NCBI RefSeq assembly: GCF_004795895.1
Contig: NZ_CP039250.1
Span: 2,232,001 to 2,296,000, forward strand
Direction of reading: 5' to 3'
DNA length: 64,000 nt
Source: Sphingopyxis sp. PAMC25046
GTDB lineage: Bacteria; Pseudomonadota; Alphaproteobacteria; Sphingomonadales; Sphingomonadaceae
Shown here: positions 25,879 through 34,956 of the stretch, piece after piece
Position numbering within the stretch: the stretch's first letter is position 1
How the letters are laid out: every line of letters begins with the position of its first letter
Notes under the pieces: model-generated
The model's database searches: none
Seen by the model: the letters and a program-made list of their open reading frames with translations, nothing else
What the model was told of the DNA's origin: nothing
Program-made: the position numbers and the translations under genes

Positions 25879-26389
25879 CGAACTGCCTCCGGATTTCGGC
25901 GAGCTTCGCATAGACCTTGCGCAGATCGGCTTCGACGGTGCTCAGGCTGACCCCCATTTCGCTGGCGATTTCGCGTTGATGGACCCCGTCGACGCGAAAG
26001 CGCCGGAAAATCCGCGCCGGACGTTCGCCCGTCGCCGCGATCGCATTTTCGACGAGCGTCAGCTGTTCACGCGAAATCAGCGTGCTTTCGCTCGACGGAC
26101 TTTGCGTTGCCGATGCTTCGCCCCATGCCTTGTCGCGCAGCTCGCGTTGGCGCGCGGAGCGATAGCGGTCGAGCATCAGATTGTTCGCGGCGCGCATCAC
26201 ATAGGGCAGGGGGTCCGAAATCGGCCCCATGCGCCGATCGGTAAGCCGCATCCACAGGTCCTGAAACAGATCCTCGGCGCCATCGCCCGCACCGCGAACC
26301 TCAAGGAAGCGCACGATACGGTCGCGGTTGGCGAGCAACACGCCTTCGATGCCCTGGGCGGCGTCGGTTCGATCATGCGTATCGGTCAT
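25868..26389 (-). CDS. FecI-like ECF sigma factor
   Basis: A 173-residue extracytoplasmic-function sigma-70 factor. Region 2 includes GAEDLFQDLWMRLTD and PYVMRAANNLMLDRYRSARQRE; region 4 includes ARIFRRFRVDGVHQREIASEMG and SLSTVEADLRKVYAKL. It should direct RNA polymerase to the receptor genes once FecR is triggered. Start is uncertain: ATG 26389 gives normal family length; an ATG at 26413 adds eight residues and is also possible. No clear Shine-Dalgarno is visible for either. First gene of the sigma-fecR-receptor operon. Confidence 0.88.
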   Translation of the reverse strand: MTDTHDRTDAAQGIEGVLLANRDRIVRFLEVRGAGDGAEDLFQDLWMRLTDRRMGPISDPLPYVMRAANNLMLDRYRSARQRELRDKAWGEASATQSPSSESTLISREQLTLVENAIAATGERPARIFRRFRVDGVHQREIASEMGVSLSTVEADLRKVYAKLAEIRRQFDAG

Positions 26390-26563
26390 GGATTGATTGC
26401 TTTGGAACGCCATCTTCCGTCGGGTAGCGCCGCTTCGCCCTGCGCCATACGTCCCCCTGATGACGCCGTCATATAGCGTCCAGGCTCCACCGCGCAACCG
26501 CGGTGCCGGGAAAGCGGGGAGGGATAGTGCAAGCATCGTCTTCTTCATTCGTTCATGCCCTAG

Positions 26564-26604
26564 GCAAGGGGGAAGCATGGGTAGGGGTAACGCTTCCCCC
26601 TTGC
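26564..26604. terminator. Strong 13-bp stem-loop downstream of the autotransporter gene
   Basis: GCAAGGGGGAAGC (26564-26576) and GCTTCCCCCTTGC (26592-26604) are exact inverses with a 15-base loop. It lies 21 bases beyond the autotransporter stop. No T-run follows, so it could be a transcript-stabilising hairpin rather than a classical terminator. Confidence 0.6.
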
Positions 26605-26625
26605 GGGCGGGGTCGGCCCGGGGGG

Positions 26626-29600
26626 CTAGAGACCGACCCGCAGGCTCGCACGGAACGCCCAGCCGATATGGCTTTGCTGTTCTTCCGCGGAGACTTCACC
26701 GGCGAACTGAAAGGCCGAGTTACCGGCGATGCCGCGAAAACGGCCGACCCAGCCGCTCGTGCGATCATCGGGAACCAGCGTGAAGGGCGTGCCGTCCTTG
26801 AACGACGCGGTCGTCGCGCCCAGCATGCCACTCACGATCTGGCGACGGCCACCTTCGAGTTCGAAGCGCGTCCAGCCGTCATATTCGTCGGCGCCTCCGA
26901 ATTCGAGGCCGAGCGTCATCGTGCCCGACACCGCGAGCTCGTCGCTATCGCGGCTCAGGACCGTCAGGTCGAGCGCGTCGCCGCCGCCCGTTTCCTGATA
27001 GCCATCCTCCTTCAGCTTGAAATAGTCCACGGCAACCATCGGGCGAAGCGTGAGGCCGCCGACGCGCGTGTCATAGGCGAGCGAGCCCGACGCCGACCAC
27101 AGCGTCGCGTCCCACTTGCCTTTCATCGTTTTTTCGATGTCCTCGGCGCCGGCTTCGGCGCGGAAGATACGCGTGCCCTTCAGGCTGATCGGCGCGCCCG
27201 AGATGCGGGCGTTCGCCATGAAGCCGTCCGAGCGCAAGCGCCAGTGCAGTGCGCCTTCGAACTGGCTCGTGCTCACTTCGTTGGCGTTACTGCCGTTGCC
27301 GTCCTTGCCGCTGAGATAACCGATCGAGCCGCCGAAATTGCCGACATCGCTTTCGATTTCGGCGCCGAGCGAAATGCCCCAGCCGCTGACGTCGTAGCTC
27401 GCCGTGTCGCCGACGCTCTTCGAGGTACCCCATACCGCCTGATTGACCCAATAACCCCATTTGCCCTCGTCCTGATACGGTGCGCTGGGATCCTGGAGAT
27501 AGCGCGACAGGGCGCGCGAGCCCGAGGTGACGGTTTCGAACACGCCGCCTTCATGCTCGGGGAGCATCTGGCCGAGCTGGTTGCGGAACTGGTCGCCGTC
27601 GGTGATGCCGAGGAAGACGTCCTCGATCTTTTCATCGGCGACAACGGCGTCGAGCACCGCATCGAACGCGCCGGTTTCCGAACGGTTGAGGCCCAGTTCG
27701 CCCGTGCTCTTGCGCGACACGTCGACGATCAACTGCGTGGCGTTCGAGCTCAGCGTGCCCTTGTAGAGGAAGGGCAGCAGCGTCTGCGACGCGGTCAACT
27801 TGTCGGCGCCGGTCAGCGTACCGGCGGTCAGCACGACATGCTGACCCTCGGCCTGCTCGATGCTCGACAGCTTGAGCGCGAGTTTCGATTCTTCGCCGAA
27901 GCTGGCGTTGCCGGTGACCTGAAGATTGGTGCCGGTCGCGCCGGTATCGAGCATCACCGCCAGCGTGCCCTTCTCGGTCACCGCGAGCGACGAGATCGTC
28001 GCCGTGCCGCCGACATCGAAGGTGCCGCCGGCCACCGAAACCGCAAGGCCCTGCGAATTGGCCAGCGTGCCCGCAAAGGTCGAGGTGCCGCCGATCGTCA
28101 GCGTGTCGGTGCCGCCGCCGAAATCGGCGAGCCCGGTGAATTTCGAGGTTCCGGCGAGCGTCATCATGTCGCTGCCGGCGCCGAAGCGGGCATTGCCGGC
28201 ATAGGTCGCATCGCCCGACAGCGCGAGCTTGTTGTCGCCGGCGCCGAAGAAGCTGTTCCCCTTCACCGACCCGTCGGCGATGTCGAACACGTCGTTGCCG
28301 CCGCCGAAGCGGACGTCGCCGACGATGCTCGGGGCCGTGACGCCCGAGGCGACCGCGGTCTGCTTCACCGTCGCGCCATTGCCGTTCGCGGACAGGTCGA
28401 TCGCGATGTTGCGGTCCGACGAGGCGAGCGCACCGGACGCGTTGATCGCGCCGCTGTTCTCGACCGTGTCGACCGTTCCCGACAGATCGACGATAGCGCG
28501 CGCGGTACCGTCGTCGCCGCCGGTCTTCGCTGCGATCGAGCCGCTGTTGCGGATCAGCGCGACATCGCCGCCGGCTTCGATCAACACCGCTGTCGCAACC
28601 GAATCCGCGGCCTTGCCGCCGGTCGTCGCCTCGATCTTGCCCGCGTTCCGAATTTCGGGAGTCGTCGCGCCGCTTCCGATGCGGATCGCCGTGGCGGCCT
28701 TGTCCTTCGATTTCGCGGCGACGCTGCCGGTGCTGCCGATGCCGATGCCGATGCCGCCGGCGATCGTGACCGCACCGCCGAGCCCGCCGATCTGGATCCC
28801 GTTGCCGTCCTTGCCCGCATAAAGCCCGTCGCCGAGCACGGCGCCGTCGATGATGAAACCCAGTCCCGTACCGGTCCCGGCAACCGCGCCGATCGCGACA
28901 TCGCGGTCGGCCGATCCGATGCGAATCGCCGCCGCCGAGCCGTAAGAGCGCACCACGGCATTGCCTTCCTTGGCGTCTTCGATCCCGTCCTTGTCCTCGT
29001 CCTTGTCGTCGGGTTTGGCGTCCTTGGGCGCGACGGCGAGAATGATGCCGCCCGTGACGTCGCCCTCGACCGACAGCGCGCTGCCGCCAATCAACAGGTC
29101 ATCGGCGTCGAGCTTCGACGGATCGGTGGGCGGCGTCGTAAAGCGATAACCGGTGGCGGTGACATTGCCCTGAACGACCAGCGCATCGGTGACGTCGCCG
29201 GCGAGGCGCGCGCCGATCGCGTCGACACCCGTGGCGGAGATGGTTCCAGCGAGCCGGACATTGCCCGTCACATCCTGCAAACCGACGCCGAGCGCGCGGT
29301 CGCCGAGCACGCTGATCGTCCCGTCGTTGGTGAAATTGCCGGTCAGCGGGCCGCCGAGGCGGATGCCCGCCGAGTCATTGCCTTCGATCGCGATCGCGCC
29401 CGAATTGACGATGTTGCCCGTAAAGGCGCCCGCCGTCGCGATGCCGACGCGGTTGCTGCCAATCGCGAACGCACCGTCGAGGTCGCCGTCATTGTCGATG
29501 TCGGTGGCGGCATAGGTTTCGCCGATGGTGATTTTGCCGGTCGCGCTGTTCGTGATGCCGCCCGAGGTGCTGGCGCCCGCCAGGATGCCCGTCGCGCCGT

Positions 29601-29847
29601 CGACATTGGTAAACTCGATCGTGCCCTCGTTGACGACCTTGTGGTTGCTGTCGATCGTCACCGCCGGCCCGGCGGCGGTCGGCTTGATCGACCCCGCCGA
29701 GGTGATCTTGATATCGTCGGGCGACCCCGATTTGATCGTCGAGGTGCGCACCGGCGCCGTCGTCGCGGTGGTGACGGTGGTTTCGGCGTGGGCGGCGGTC
29801 GAAATTAGGGTGGCCAGGCAGGTGGAGGCCAGCAAGGTCTTGCGCAT
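26626..29847 (-). CDS. Autotransporter (type Va) with calcium-motif-rich passenger
   Basis: A 1073-residue surface protein. Signal peptide RKTLLASTCLATLISTAAHA; residues about 20-770 are a repetitive beta-helix passenger with many short N/G-rich turns (ITNSATGKI, IVNSGAIAIEG, FTNDGTISVLG); residues about 800-1073 form the autotransporter beta-barrel, starting near KWGYWVNQAVWG and ending in the aromatic terminus WAFRASLRVGL. Two acidic loops look like calcium sites: DIDNDGDLDGAF near residue 115, and DKDEDKDGIEDAKEGN near residue 285, like thrombospondin type-3 repeats. No catalytic triad is visible in the passenger; adhesion or biofilm function is inferred. Start 29847 has AGAGGAA upstream. 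Confidence 0.88.
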   Translation of the reverse strand: MRKTLLASTCLATLISTAAHAETTVTTATTAPVRTSTIKSGSPDDIKITSAGSIKPTAAGPAVTIDSNHKVVNEGTIEFTNVDGATGILAGASTSGGITNSATGKITIGETYAATDIDNDGDLDGAFAIGSNRVGIATAGAFTGNIVNSGAIAIEGNDSAGIRLGGPLTGNFTNDGTISVLGDRALGVGLQDVTGNVRLAGTISATGVDAIGARLAGDVTDALVVQGNVTATGYRFTTPPTDPSKLDADDLLIGGSALSVEGDVTGGIILAVAPKDAKPDDKDEDKDGIEDAKEGNAVVRSYGSAAAIRIGSADRDVAIGAVAGTGTGLGFIIDGAVLGDGLYAGKDGNGIQIGGLGGAVTIAGGIGIGIGSTGSVAAKSKDKAATAIRIGSGATTPEIRNAGKIEATTGGKAADSVATAVLIEAGGDVALIRNSGSIAAKTGGDDGTARAIVDLSGTVDTVENSGAINASGALASSDRNIAIDLSANGNGATVKQTAVASGVTAPSIVGDVRFGGGNDVFDIADGSVKGNSFFGAGDNKLALSGDATYAGNARFGAGSDMMTLAGTSKFTGLADFGGGTDTLTIGGTSTFAGTLANSQGLAVSVAGGTFDVGGTATISSLAVTEKGTLAVMLDTGATGTNLQVTGNASFGEESKLALKLSSIEQAEGQHVVLTAGTLTGADKLTASQTLLPFLYKGTLSSNATQLIVDVSRKSTGELGLNRSETGAFDAVLDAVVADEKIEDVFLGITDGDQFRNQLGQMLPEHEGGVFETVTSGSRALSRYLQDPSAPYQDEGKWGYWVNQAVWGTSKSVGDTASYDVSGWGISLGAEIESDVGNFGGSIGYLSGKDGNGSNANEVSTSQFEGALHWRLRSDGFMANARISGAPISLKGTRIFRAEAGAEDIEKTMKGKWDATLWSASGSLAYDTRVGGLTLRPMVAVDYFKLKEDGYQETGGGDALDLTVLSRDSDELAVSGTMTLGLEFGGADEYDGWTRFELEGGRRQIVSGMLGATTASFKDGTPFTLVPDDRTSGWVGRFRGIAGNSAFQFAGEVSAEEQQSHIGWAFRASLRVGL

Positions 29848-30077
29848 CGGGTTCCTCTTGAGATCGGGACCGGGACGTCTTCCCGGCGACAATCACAAGA
29901 CGGAGTGCCGTCCGCGCGGCCTTGGAAAAAAATGCGGAACGCCCGAACGGGCCTCTCCAGGGCATGGAACATTTTGCCCGGCGGCAGGAAAAGGCGCATA
30001 GCTATGCCCTGTTGCATCGATTTCGGCTGTGCGACATGCCACCATGGCACCGGCGTAGGGACCGGCAAGGGAGAGTC

Positions 30078-31052
30078 ATGAGCGAACAGATCGTCACGGT
30101 GGACATCGGCGGCACGCATGCGCGCTTCGCCATCGCCGAGGTCGAAGGCGGCCGCGTCCTTTCGCTTGGCGAAGCGACGACGCTGCACACCAAGGATCAT
30201 GCGAGCTTCCAGACCGCGTGGCAGGATTTCGAACGGCGGCAGGGCGGAACCTTGCCGCGCGCCGTCGCCATCGCGATCGCGGGTCCGACGCGCGGCGAGA
30301 TCATCCGCTTCACCAACAATCCGTGGATCATCCGCCCTGCGCTGATCGGCGAAAAGCTGAACGTCGACCGCTATGTGCTAGTCAATGATTTCGAAGCCGT
30401 CGGTCATGCCGTCGCACAGGCCGATGCGAGCTATTTCGAGCGGCTCGCCGGCCCCGACCAACCGCTGCCAGAAACCGGAACGATTACCGTTATCGGCCCT
30501 GGCACCGGGCTTGGCGTCGCGCATATCTGGCGCGACGGCCATCAATATCGCGTCCAGGCGACCGAGGGCGGGCATATCGATTTCGCGCCGCTCGACAGCA
30601 TCGAGGACGCGATCCTCGCGCGGCTGCGCAAACGCCATCGGCGCGTATCGGTCGAGCGGATCGTGTCGGGCCCGGCGATCGTCGACATATACGAAACGCT
30701 CGCCGCGCTCGAAGGGCGCGCGGTGACGCCGCTCGACGACAAGGCGATCTGGACCCGGGCGATGAACCGCGAGGACAGCCTTGCCGCGGCGGCGGTCGAC
30801 CGCTTCTGCCTGTCGCTCGGCAGCGTCGCGGGTGACCTCGCGCTGGCGCAGGGCGCCAGCGGCGTCGTCGTCGCGGGCGGCCTCGGCCTGCGCATCCGCG
30901 ACAGCCTCGTCCGCTCGGGCTTCCCCGAACGCTTCATCGAAAAGGGACGCTTCGAAGGCTTCATGTCGGCGCTGCCGGTCAAGCTGATCACCCACCCGCA
31001 ACCGGGCCTGTTCGGCGCGGCGGCGGCGTTTGCGCGGCAGCACGCGGAATGA
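30078..31052 (+). CDS. glk: Glucokinase
   Basis: A 324-residue cytoplasmic ATP-dependent glucokinase, first step of Entner-Doudoroff/glycolysis. ATP-phosphate motif VTVDIGGTHARFAIAE near the start; AIAGPTRGEIIRFTNNPW and VLVNDFEAVGHAV carry the glucose-binding Asn-Asp; GPGTGLGVAH is the connecting glycine motif; QATEGGHIDFAPLD contains the conserved Glu-Gly-Gly-His; GGLGLRIRD follows near the end. This is the GlkA-type of Proteobacteria. ATG 30078 follows GGGAG. It is divergent from the autotransporter gene; no other sugar genes are adjacent. Confidence 0.95.
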   Translation: MSEQIVTVDIGGTHARFAIAEVEGGRVLSLGEATTLHTKDHASFQTAWQDFERRQGGTLPRAVAIAIAGPTRGEIIRFTNNPWIIRPALIGEKLNVDRYVLVNDFEAVGHAVAQADASYFERLAGPDQPLPETGTITVIGPGTGLGVAHIWRDGHQYRVQATEGGHIDFAPLDSIEDAILARLRKRHRRVSVERIVSGPAIVDIYETLAALEGRAVTPLDDKAIWTRAMNREDSLAAAAVDRFCLSLGSVAGDLALAQGASGVVVAGGLGLRIRDSLVRSGFPERFIEKGRFEGFMSALPVKLITHPQPGLFGAAAAFARQHAE

Positions 31053-31090
31053 CTCGCACCATCCGCTAGCGGCCGATAGTTGCCATCAAA

Positions 31091-31224
31091 TCCTCCCTGT
31101 CGCGAAGCGATGGGGAGGGTGACCGCCGCCGCAGGCGGTGGTGGAGGGGCCGCGACGTTGCGCCATGAGCCCCTCCGTCAGCGCTTCGCGCTGCCACCTC
31201 CCCATGGCTTCGCCACAGGGAGGA
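31091..31224. repeat. REP-like inverted repeat downstream of glk
   Basis: Imperfect arms starting TCCTCCCTGTCGCGAAGCG (from 31091) and CACCTCCCCATGGCTTCG...AGGGAGGA (to 31224), enclosing a smaller GCCGCAGGCGG hairpin and paired GGAGGGGC/GCCCCTCC segments. It forms a long nested fold in the gap between convergent glk and clc. Confidence 0.75.
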
Positions 31225-31236
31225 TATTTCCTCGTT

Positions 31237-31328
31237 CGTCACCCCGGACTTGATCCGGGGTCCCGCTTGATGCCGAAGACCGGTCGACGCCCCAAAAAAC
31301 GGGATCCCGGGTCAAGCCCGGGATGACG
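31237..31328. repeat. REP-like inverted repeat, same family as 22313-22400
   Basis: Left arm CGTCACCCCGGACTTGATCC from 31237 and right arm 31300-31328 ending GTCAAGCCCGGGATGACG, with a 34-base centre containing AAAAAA. The remaining 31329-31420 holds no gene that I can see. Confidence 0.78.
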
Positions 31329-31420
31329 GAAGTGGAGGAGAGCAACGACAGCTCTCCACCCCTAAGCGGACGTCGGAAAATATGTCGGCTTAGCTTTCGC
31401 CGTAATCGGCCGGCGTGCCG

Positions 31421-32761
31421 CTAGTCCTCCTCCCGTCGCACCGCCGAGGCCTTTGTCGGCATCATGCGCCTTGCGAGTCCGTGATACAGTCGGGTCGGGC
31501 AGATCTGCGCGCTCGTCCAGTCGGCAATCAGCGCGGTGGCGAACAGCGGCAGGATGATGCCGCGCGCCGCGGTGGTTTCGATCAGGATGATTACCGCGGT
31601 CAGCGGTGCGCGCACGACCCCGACGAAATAGGCCGCCATGCCCAGCATCACGACCGCGCCCGCCGGACTGTCGGCAAAGACAGGGGTCAGGAGGTTGCCG
31701 AAGCCGGCGCCGACGGCGAGCGACGGCGCGAAGATGCCGCCCGGCGCGCCGCTGAGCGTCGAGGCGAGCGCTGCGACGAATTTGGCCGGAAAGAACCAGA
31801 GCTTTCCCTGATTGCCCTCAACGAGGAATTTCGTGACGTCATAGCCGGTGCCCCAAGTGCCACCGTTGGTTGCGATCCCGATCAGCGCGACGACCAGCCC
31901 GCATCCCGCCGCGAACAATACCGGCCGCGCCGCGGCTCGCCGAGCCCAACCCGCCGTCCGGTCGCTTGCAGCAAGGACGATCCGCGCGAACAACCCGCCA
32001 GCCAAGCCGCCGCCGATCCCGGCTATCGGCGCGATCAGCAGCACGTCGGCGATGGGTAGCGTATCGCGCATCACCCCGAAATAGACATAGTCGCCCGCAA
32101 CCGACAGGCTGACGAGACCGGCGATCAGGACGGCGCCCATCGTCAGCACCGCAACGCGCTGTTCATAGGCTGCAGCCAGTTCCTCGATGGCAAAGGCGAT
32201 GCCGGCGAGCGGCGTATTGAACGCCGCCGCGACGCCCGCCGCACCACCGGCGATAAATACGCCCGCGGTGACGCGAACTTTGAGCAGGCGGTGCATCGCG
32301 ACCATGATCGCCGCGCTGACCTGCACCGTGGGTCCCTCGCGGCCAACCGAACCCCCGACCGACAATGTCACAATTGTCAGGCCGAGCTTGGCAAAGGCCG
32401 TGCGCAGCGACACCAACGGCCCGGTCGCCTCCTGCTCGGGGCGACGGCCGGCGGCAATGATTTGCGGGATGCCCGAACCGCGCGATAAGGGGAAATAGCG
32501 GTTCGCAGTCCAGACGATCAGCGCAAAGCCGGTCGGCGTGATCAGGAGCGGCAGCCACCAGGCTCTATCCGAAAGACGGAAAATCAAATGCTGCGCCCGG
32601 TCGCCAGCGGCGGCGAATGCCAGCGCGACGAGGCCCAGCAGAATCGCGCCGCCGACCATGGCGATGCGCCGGCGTATGTCGCCGACCTCGCTGCGGGCGC
32701 GGCGATTGAAGCGGTGTTGCGCGAGGCGGACCCAGCGCGGGACGGTAAGCTTGGAGGGCAT
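31421..32761 (-). CDS. ClC-family chloride/proton exchanger
   Basis: A 446-residue inner-membrane ClC protein. The chloride-pathway signatures are all present: GSGIPQ near residue 95, GREGPTVQ near 140, GGIFAPSLAVGAGFG near 345, and the tyrosine-containing helix AAYFVGVVRAPLTAV near 380. The gating glutamate (in GREGP) and the proton-path glutamate (in FAIEELAAAYE, equivalent to E203 of the E. coli protein) are both kept, so this should be a 2 Cl-/H+ exchanger rather than a channel. No CBS domains are present. Probable role: acid resistance or charge balance. Convergent with glk, separated by two REP elements. Confidence 0.93.
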   Translation of the reverse strand: MPSKLTVPRWVRLAQHRFNRRARSEVGDIRRRIAMVGGAILLGLVALAFAAAGDRAQHLIFRLSDRAWWLPLLITPTGFALIVWTANRYFPLSRGSGIPQIIAAGRRPEQEATGPLVSLRTAFAKLGLTIVTLSVGGSVGREGPTVQVSAAIMVAMHRLLKVRVTAGVFIAGGAAGVAAAFNTPLAGIAFAIEELAAAYEQRVAVLTMGAVLIAGLVSLSVAGDYVYFGVMRDTLPIADVLLIAPIAGIGGGLAGGLFARIVLAASDRTAGWARRAAARPVLFAAGCGLVVALIGIATNGGTWGTGYDVTKFLVEGNQGKLWFFPAKFVAALASTLSGAPGGIFAPSLAVGAGFGNLLTPVFADSPAGAVVMLGMAAYFVGVVRAPLTAVIILIETTAARGIILPLFATALIADWTSAQICPTRLYHGLARRMMPTKASAVRREED

Positions 32762-32827
32762 GGGGGGGCTGTGAACCCGCCGCCAGCCAAGCGCAACCCC
32801 CGTCCCGAAATCGCGTTTCTCGCAGGC

Positions 32828-33466
32828 TCAGGCCGGTGCGAATTCCCCCGTCGCTTCGTCCATCACGTGCAATATGCCGTCGCTGATCGCGAAGAAGGCG
32901 CCGCGCAGCTTCAGGCTCCCGCGCTTTTCCTTCTCCTGGATGCAGGGGAAGGTTCGCAAATTCGCGATGCTTACACGCACAGCCGCCATTTCCATCGCGC
33001 GCCCGGCATCGCGGTTGTCTATATCGGGGTGGGCGGCACGGACCGTCGCGCTTGCCCCGTCGAGCAGCGCGATCCAGTCGGCGATAAAGCCGCCGCGCCC
33101 GGGCTCCGCGCCTTCCATCGACTTGTGAAGCGCTGCATGGCACCCGCCGCAAAGACCGTGCCCCATCACGACTATTTCTTCGACCTTCAGGAACTGGACC
33201 GCGAATTCGAGCGCCGCCGAAACGCCGTGGCGTCCCGGCGTCGTCTCGAACGGCGGAACGAGCGCCGCGACGTTGCGCACAACGAAGATTTCGCCCGGAT
33301 TGGTGTCGAAAATCTGCGAGGGTTCGGATCGGCTGTCCGAACAGGCGATCACCATCACCTTCGGCGATTGCCCCTCGGCAAGCTGTTCCCAGCGTTCGCG
33401 TTGTTCCGCCCAGCCGCCTTTACGGAAACGCCGGTATCCTTCGATCATGTCTGCAAAGTGAGTCAT
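32828..33466 (-). CDS. can: Beta-class carbonic anhydrase
   Basis: A 212-residue cytoplasmic zinc enzyme interconverting CO2 and bicarbonate. Zinc and active-site residues: Cys42, Asp44 and Arg46 in ACSDSRSEP, then His103 and Cys106 in [21 protein letters not shown] and [20 protein letters not shown] complete the fold. It supplies bicarbonate for carboxylases and pH balance. It is divergently arranged with lipA, with only about 60 bases between the starts, so their promoters must overlap; no operator was recognised there. Confidence 0.95.
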   Translation of the reverse strand: MTHFADMIEGYRRFRKGGWAEQRERWEQLAEGQSPKVMVIACSDSRSEPSQIFDTNPGEIFVVRNVAALVPPFETTPGRHGVSAALEFAVQFLKVEEIVVMGHGLCGGCHAALHKSMEGAEPGRGGFIADWIALLDGASATVRAAHPDIDNRDAGRAMEMAAVRVSIANLRTFPCIQEKEKRGSLKLRGAFFAISDGILHVMDEATGEFAPA

Positions 33467-33528
33467 GGAGGCGCCTTAGCATAGGTAGAGAGGTTGAGAA
33501 GAGGCGCGTGCGCGACTATGTGGGCGGC

Positions 33529-34476
33529 ATGAACGCTCCTGCCCAGCCTCAACCGGCCTCCGCCGCCACCCCCAGCCAGCGCCAGCGCAAGCCCGACTGG
33601 ATCCGCGTCAAGGCGCCGACCAGCCCCGGCTATGCCGAAACGCGCAAGCTGATGCGCGAGCTGGGCCTGCACACGGTGTGCGAAGAGGCGGCGTGTCCGA
33701 ACATCGGCGAATGCTGGACCAAGAAGCATGCGACGGTGATGATCCTCGGCGACACCTGCACGCGCGCCTGCGCCTTTTGCAACGTCAAGACCGGGATGCC
33801 GCGCCCTGTCGACCTGCTCGAGCCCGAGCATACCGCGATCGCGGCGGCGAAGATGGGGCTCAGCCACATCGTCATCACCTCGGTCGACCGCGACGACCTG
33901 CCCGACGGGGGTGCGAGCCAGTTCGTCAAGGTCATTCAGGCGCTACGCCGCGAAACCCCTCAGACGACGATCGAGATCCTGACTCCTGACTTTCGCAACA
34001 AGCCCGAAAGCGCGGTCGCGGCGATCGTCGACGCGCGGCCCGACGTTTACAACCACAACCTCGAAACCGTGCCGCGACTCTACCCGACGATCCGCCCCGG
34101 TGCGCGCTATTATGCGTCGCTGCGCCTGCTCGAAAGCGTCAAGCGCCGCGATCCGTCGATCTTCACCAAATCGGGGATCATGCTCGGCCTCGGCGAGGAG
34201 CGGATGGAGGTCCATCAGGTGATGGACGACATGCGCAGCGCCGACATCGATTTCATGACGATGGGCCAATATCTCCAGCCGACGCCGAAACATGCCAAGG
34301 TCGCGGAATTCGTGACGCCGCAGGCGTTCGACGCCTATGCGCAGATCGCGCGCGCCAAGGGCTTCCTGCAGGTCGCTTCGTCGCCTTTGACCCGTTCAAG
34401 CTATCACGCCGGCGACGATTTCGAACGGATGCGCGCCGCGCGCGAGGCGCAATTGGCGCGCGCCAAGGCGGACTGA
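33529..34476 (+). CDS. lipA: Lipoyl synthase
   Basis: A 315-residue radical-SAM enzyme that inserts two sulfurs into octanoyl-carrier domains to make lipoate. Both iron-sulfur motifs are intact: the auxiliary [12 protein letters not shown] (C-x4-C-x5-C) and the radical-[11 protein letters not shown] (C-x3-C-x2-C); the closing [12 protein letters not shown] holds the Ser ligand of the auxiliary cluster. [17 protein letters not shown] and MLGLGEE are also family features. Start is ambiguous: ATG 33529 has little Shine-Dalgarno; in-frame GTG 33508 follows AAGAGG at very short spacing. The next gene starts at the base after the lipA stop. Confidence 0.96.
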   Translation: MNAPAQPQPASAATPSQRQRKPDWIRVKAPTSPGYAETRKLMRELGLHTVCEEAACPNIGECWTKKHATVMILGDTCTRACAFCNVKTGMPRPVDLLEPEHTAIAAAKMGLSHIVITSVDRDDLPDGGASQFVKVIQALRRETPQTTIEILTPDFRNKPESAVAAIVDARPDVYNHNLETVPRLYPTIRPGARYYASLRLLESVKRRDPSIFTKSGIMLGLGEERMEVHQVMDDMRSADIDFMTMGQYLQPTPKHAKVAEFVTPQAFDAYAQIARAKGFLQVASSPLTRSSYHAGDDFERMRAAREAQLARAKAD

Positions 34477-34956
34477 TTGCCGCGGCATCACGAAACGCGG
34501 GAGTTGCCGTACAGCGACGAGCAGATGTTCGCGCTCGTCACCGATATCGCGCGCTATCCCGAATTCCTGCCGTGGGTCGTCGCGCTCCGCATCCGCGACG
34601 ACAGCGAGCATGAAACCGTCGCCGACATGATCGTCGGCTTCAAGGGGCTGCGCGAAAGCTTCTCGTGCCGCGTCCACAAGCAGCGGCCGCACGAGGTGAT
34701 CGTCAGCTATATCGACGGCCCGATGAAGCACCTCGGTAACGAATGGCATTTCCATGCCCTTGAAAGCGGCGGCTGCCGCGTCGATTTCATGGTCGATTTC
34801 TCGTTCCGCAGCCGCATGTTCGAGGCGCTCGCCGGACAGATGTTTGACAAGGCGCTGCGCAAGATGATCGCGGCGTTCGAAACGCGCGCCGGCGACCTTT
34901 ACGGCGCGGGGAGGGCGATATCCTCCGACGGCCGTAGCCCGTCGTTATCGGGCTGA
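34477..34956 (+). CDS. COQ10/RatA-like START-domain protein (ubiquinone-binding)
   Basis: A 159-residue SRPBCC-fold protein of the polyketide cyclase/COQ10 family: LPYSDEQMFALVTDIARYPEFLPW at the start, GFKGLRESFSCRV in the middle, and VDFMVDFSFRSRMFEALAGQMF at the end. Mitochondrial COQ10 binds coenzyme Q and aids its use in respiration; the E. coli homologue was named RatA, a translation inhibitor, but most alphaproteobacterial copies are regarded as quinone chaperones. The start is TTG 34477, directly abutting the lipA stop (TGA TTG), indicating coupling. Its last 58 bases overlap the convergent cinA-domain gene. Confidence 0.87.
   Translation: MPRHHETRELPYSDEQMFALVTDIARYPEFLPWVVALRIRDDSEHETVADMIVGFKGLRESFSCRVHKQRPHEVIVSYIDGPMKHLGNEWHFHALESGGCRVDFMVDFSFRSRMFEALAGQMFDKALRKMIAAFETRAGDLYGAGRAISSDGRSPSLSG

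Noticed and set aside
26503..29808. Very long open frame on the + strand across the autotransporter gene
   Set aside because: It is an antisense shadow created by high GC and repetitive codons; its translation is Arg/Ala-rich and lacks any domain, while the minus strand has a signal peptide, passenger and barrel.
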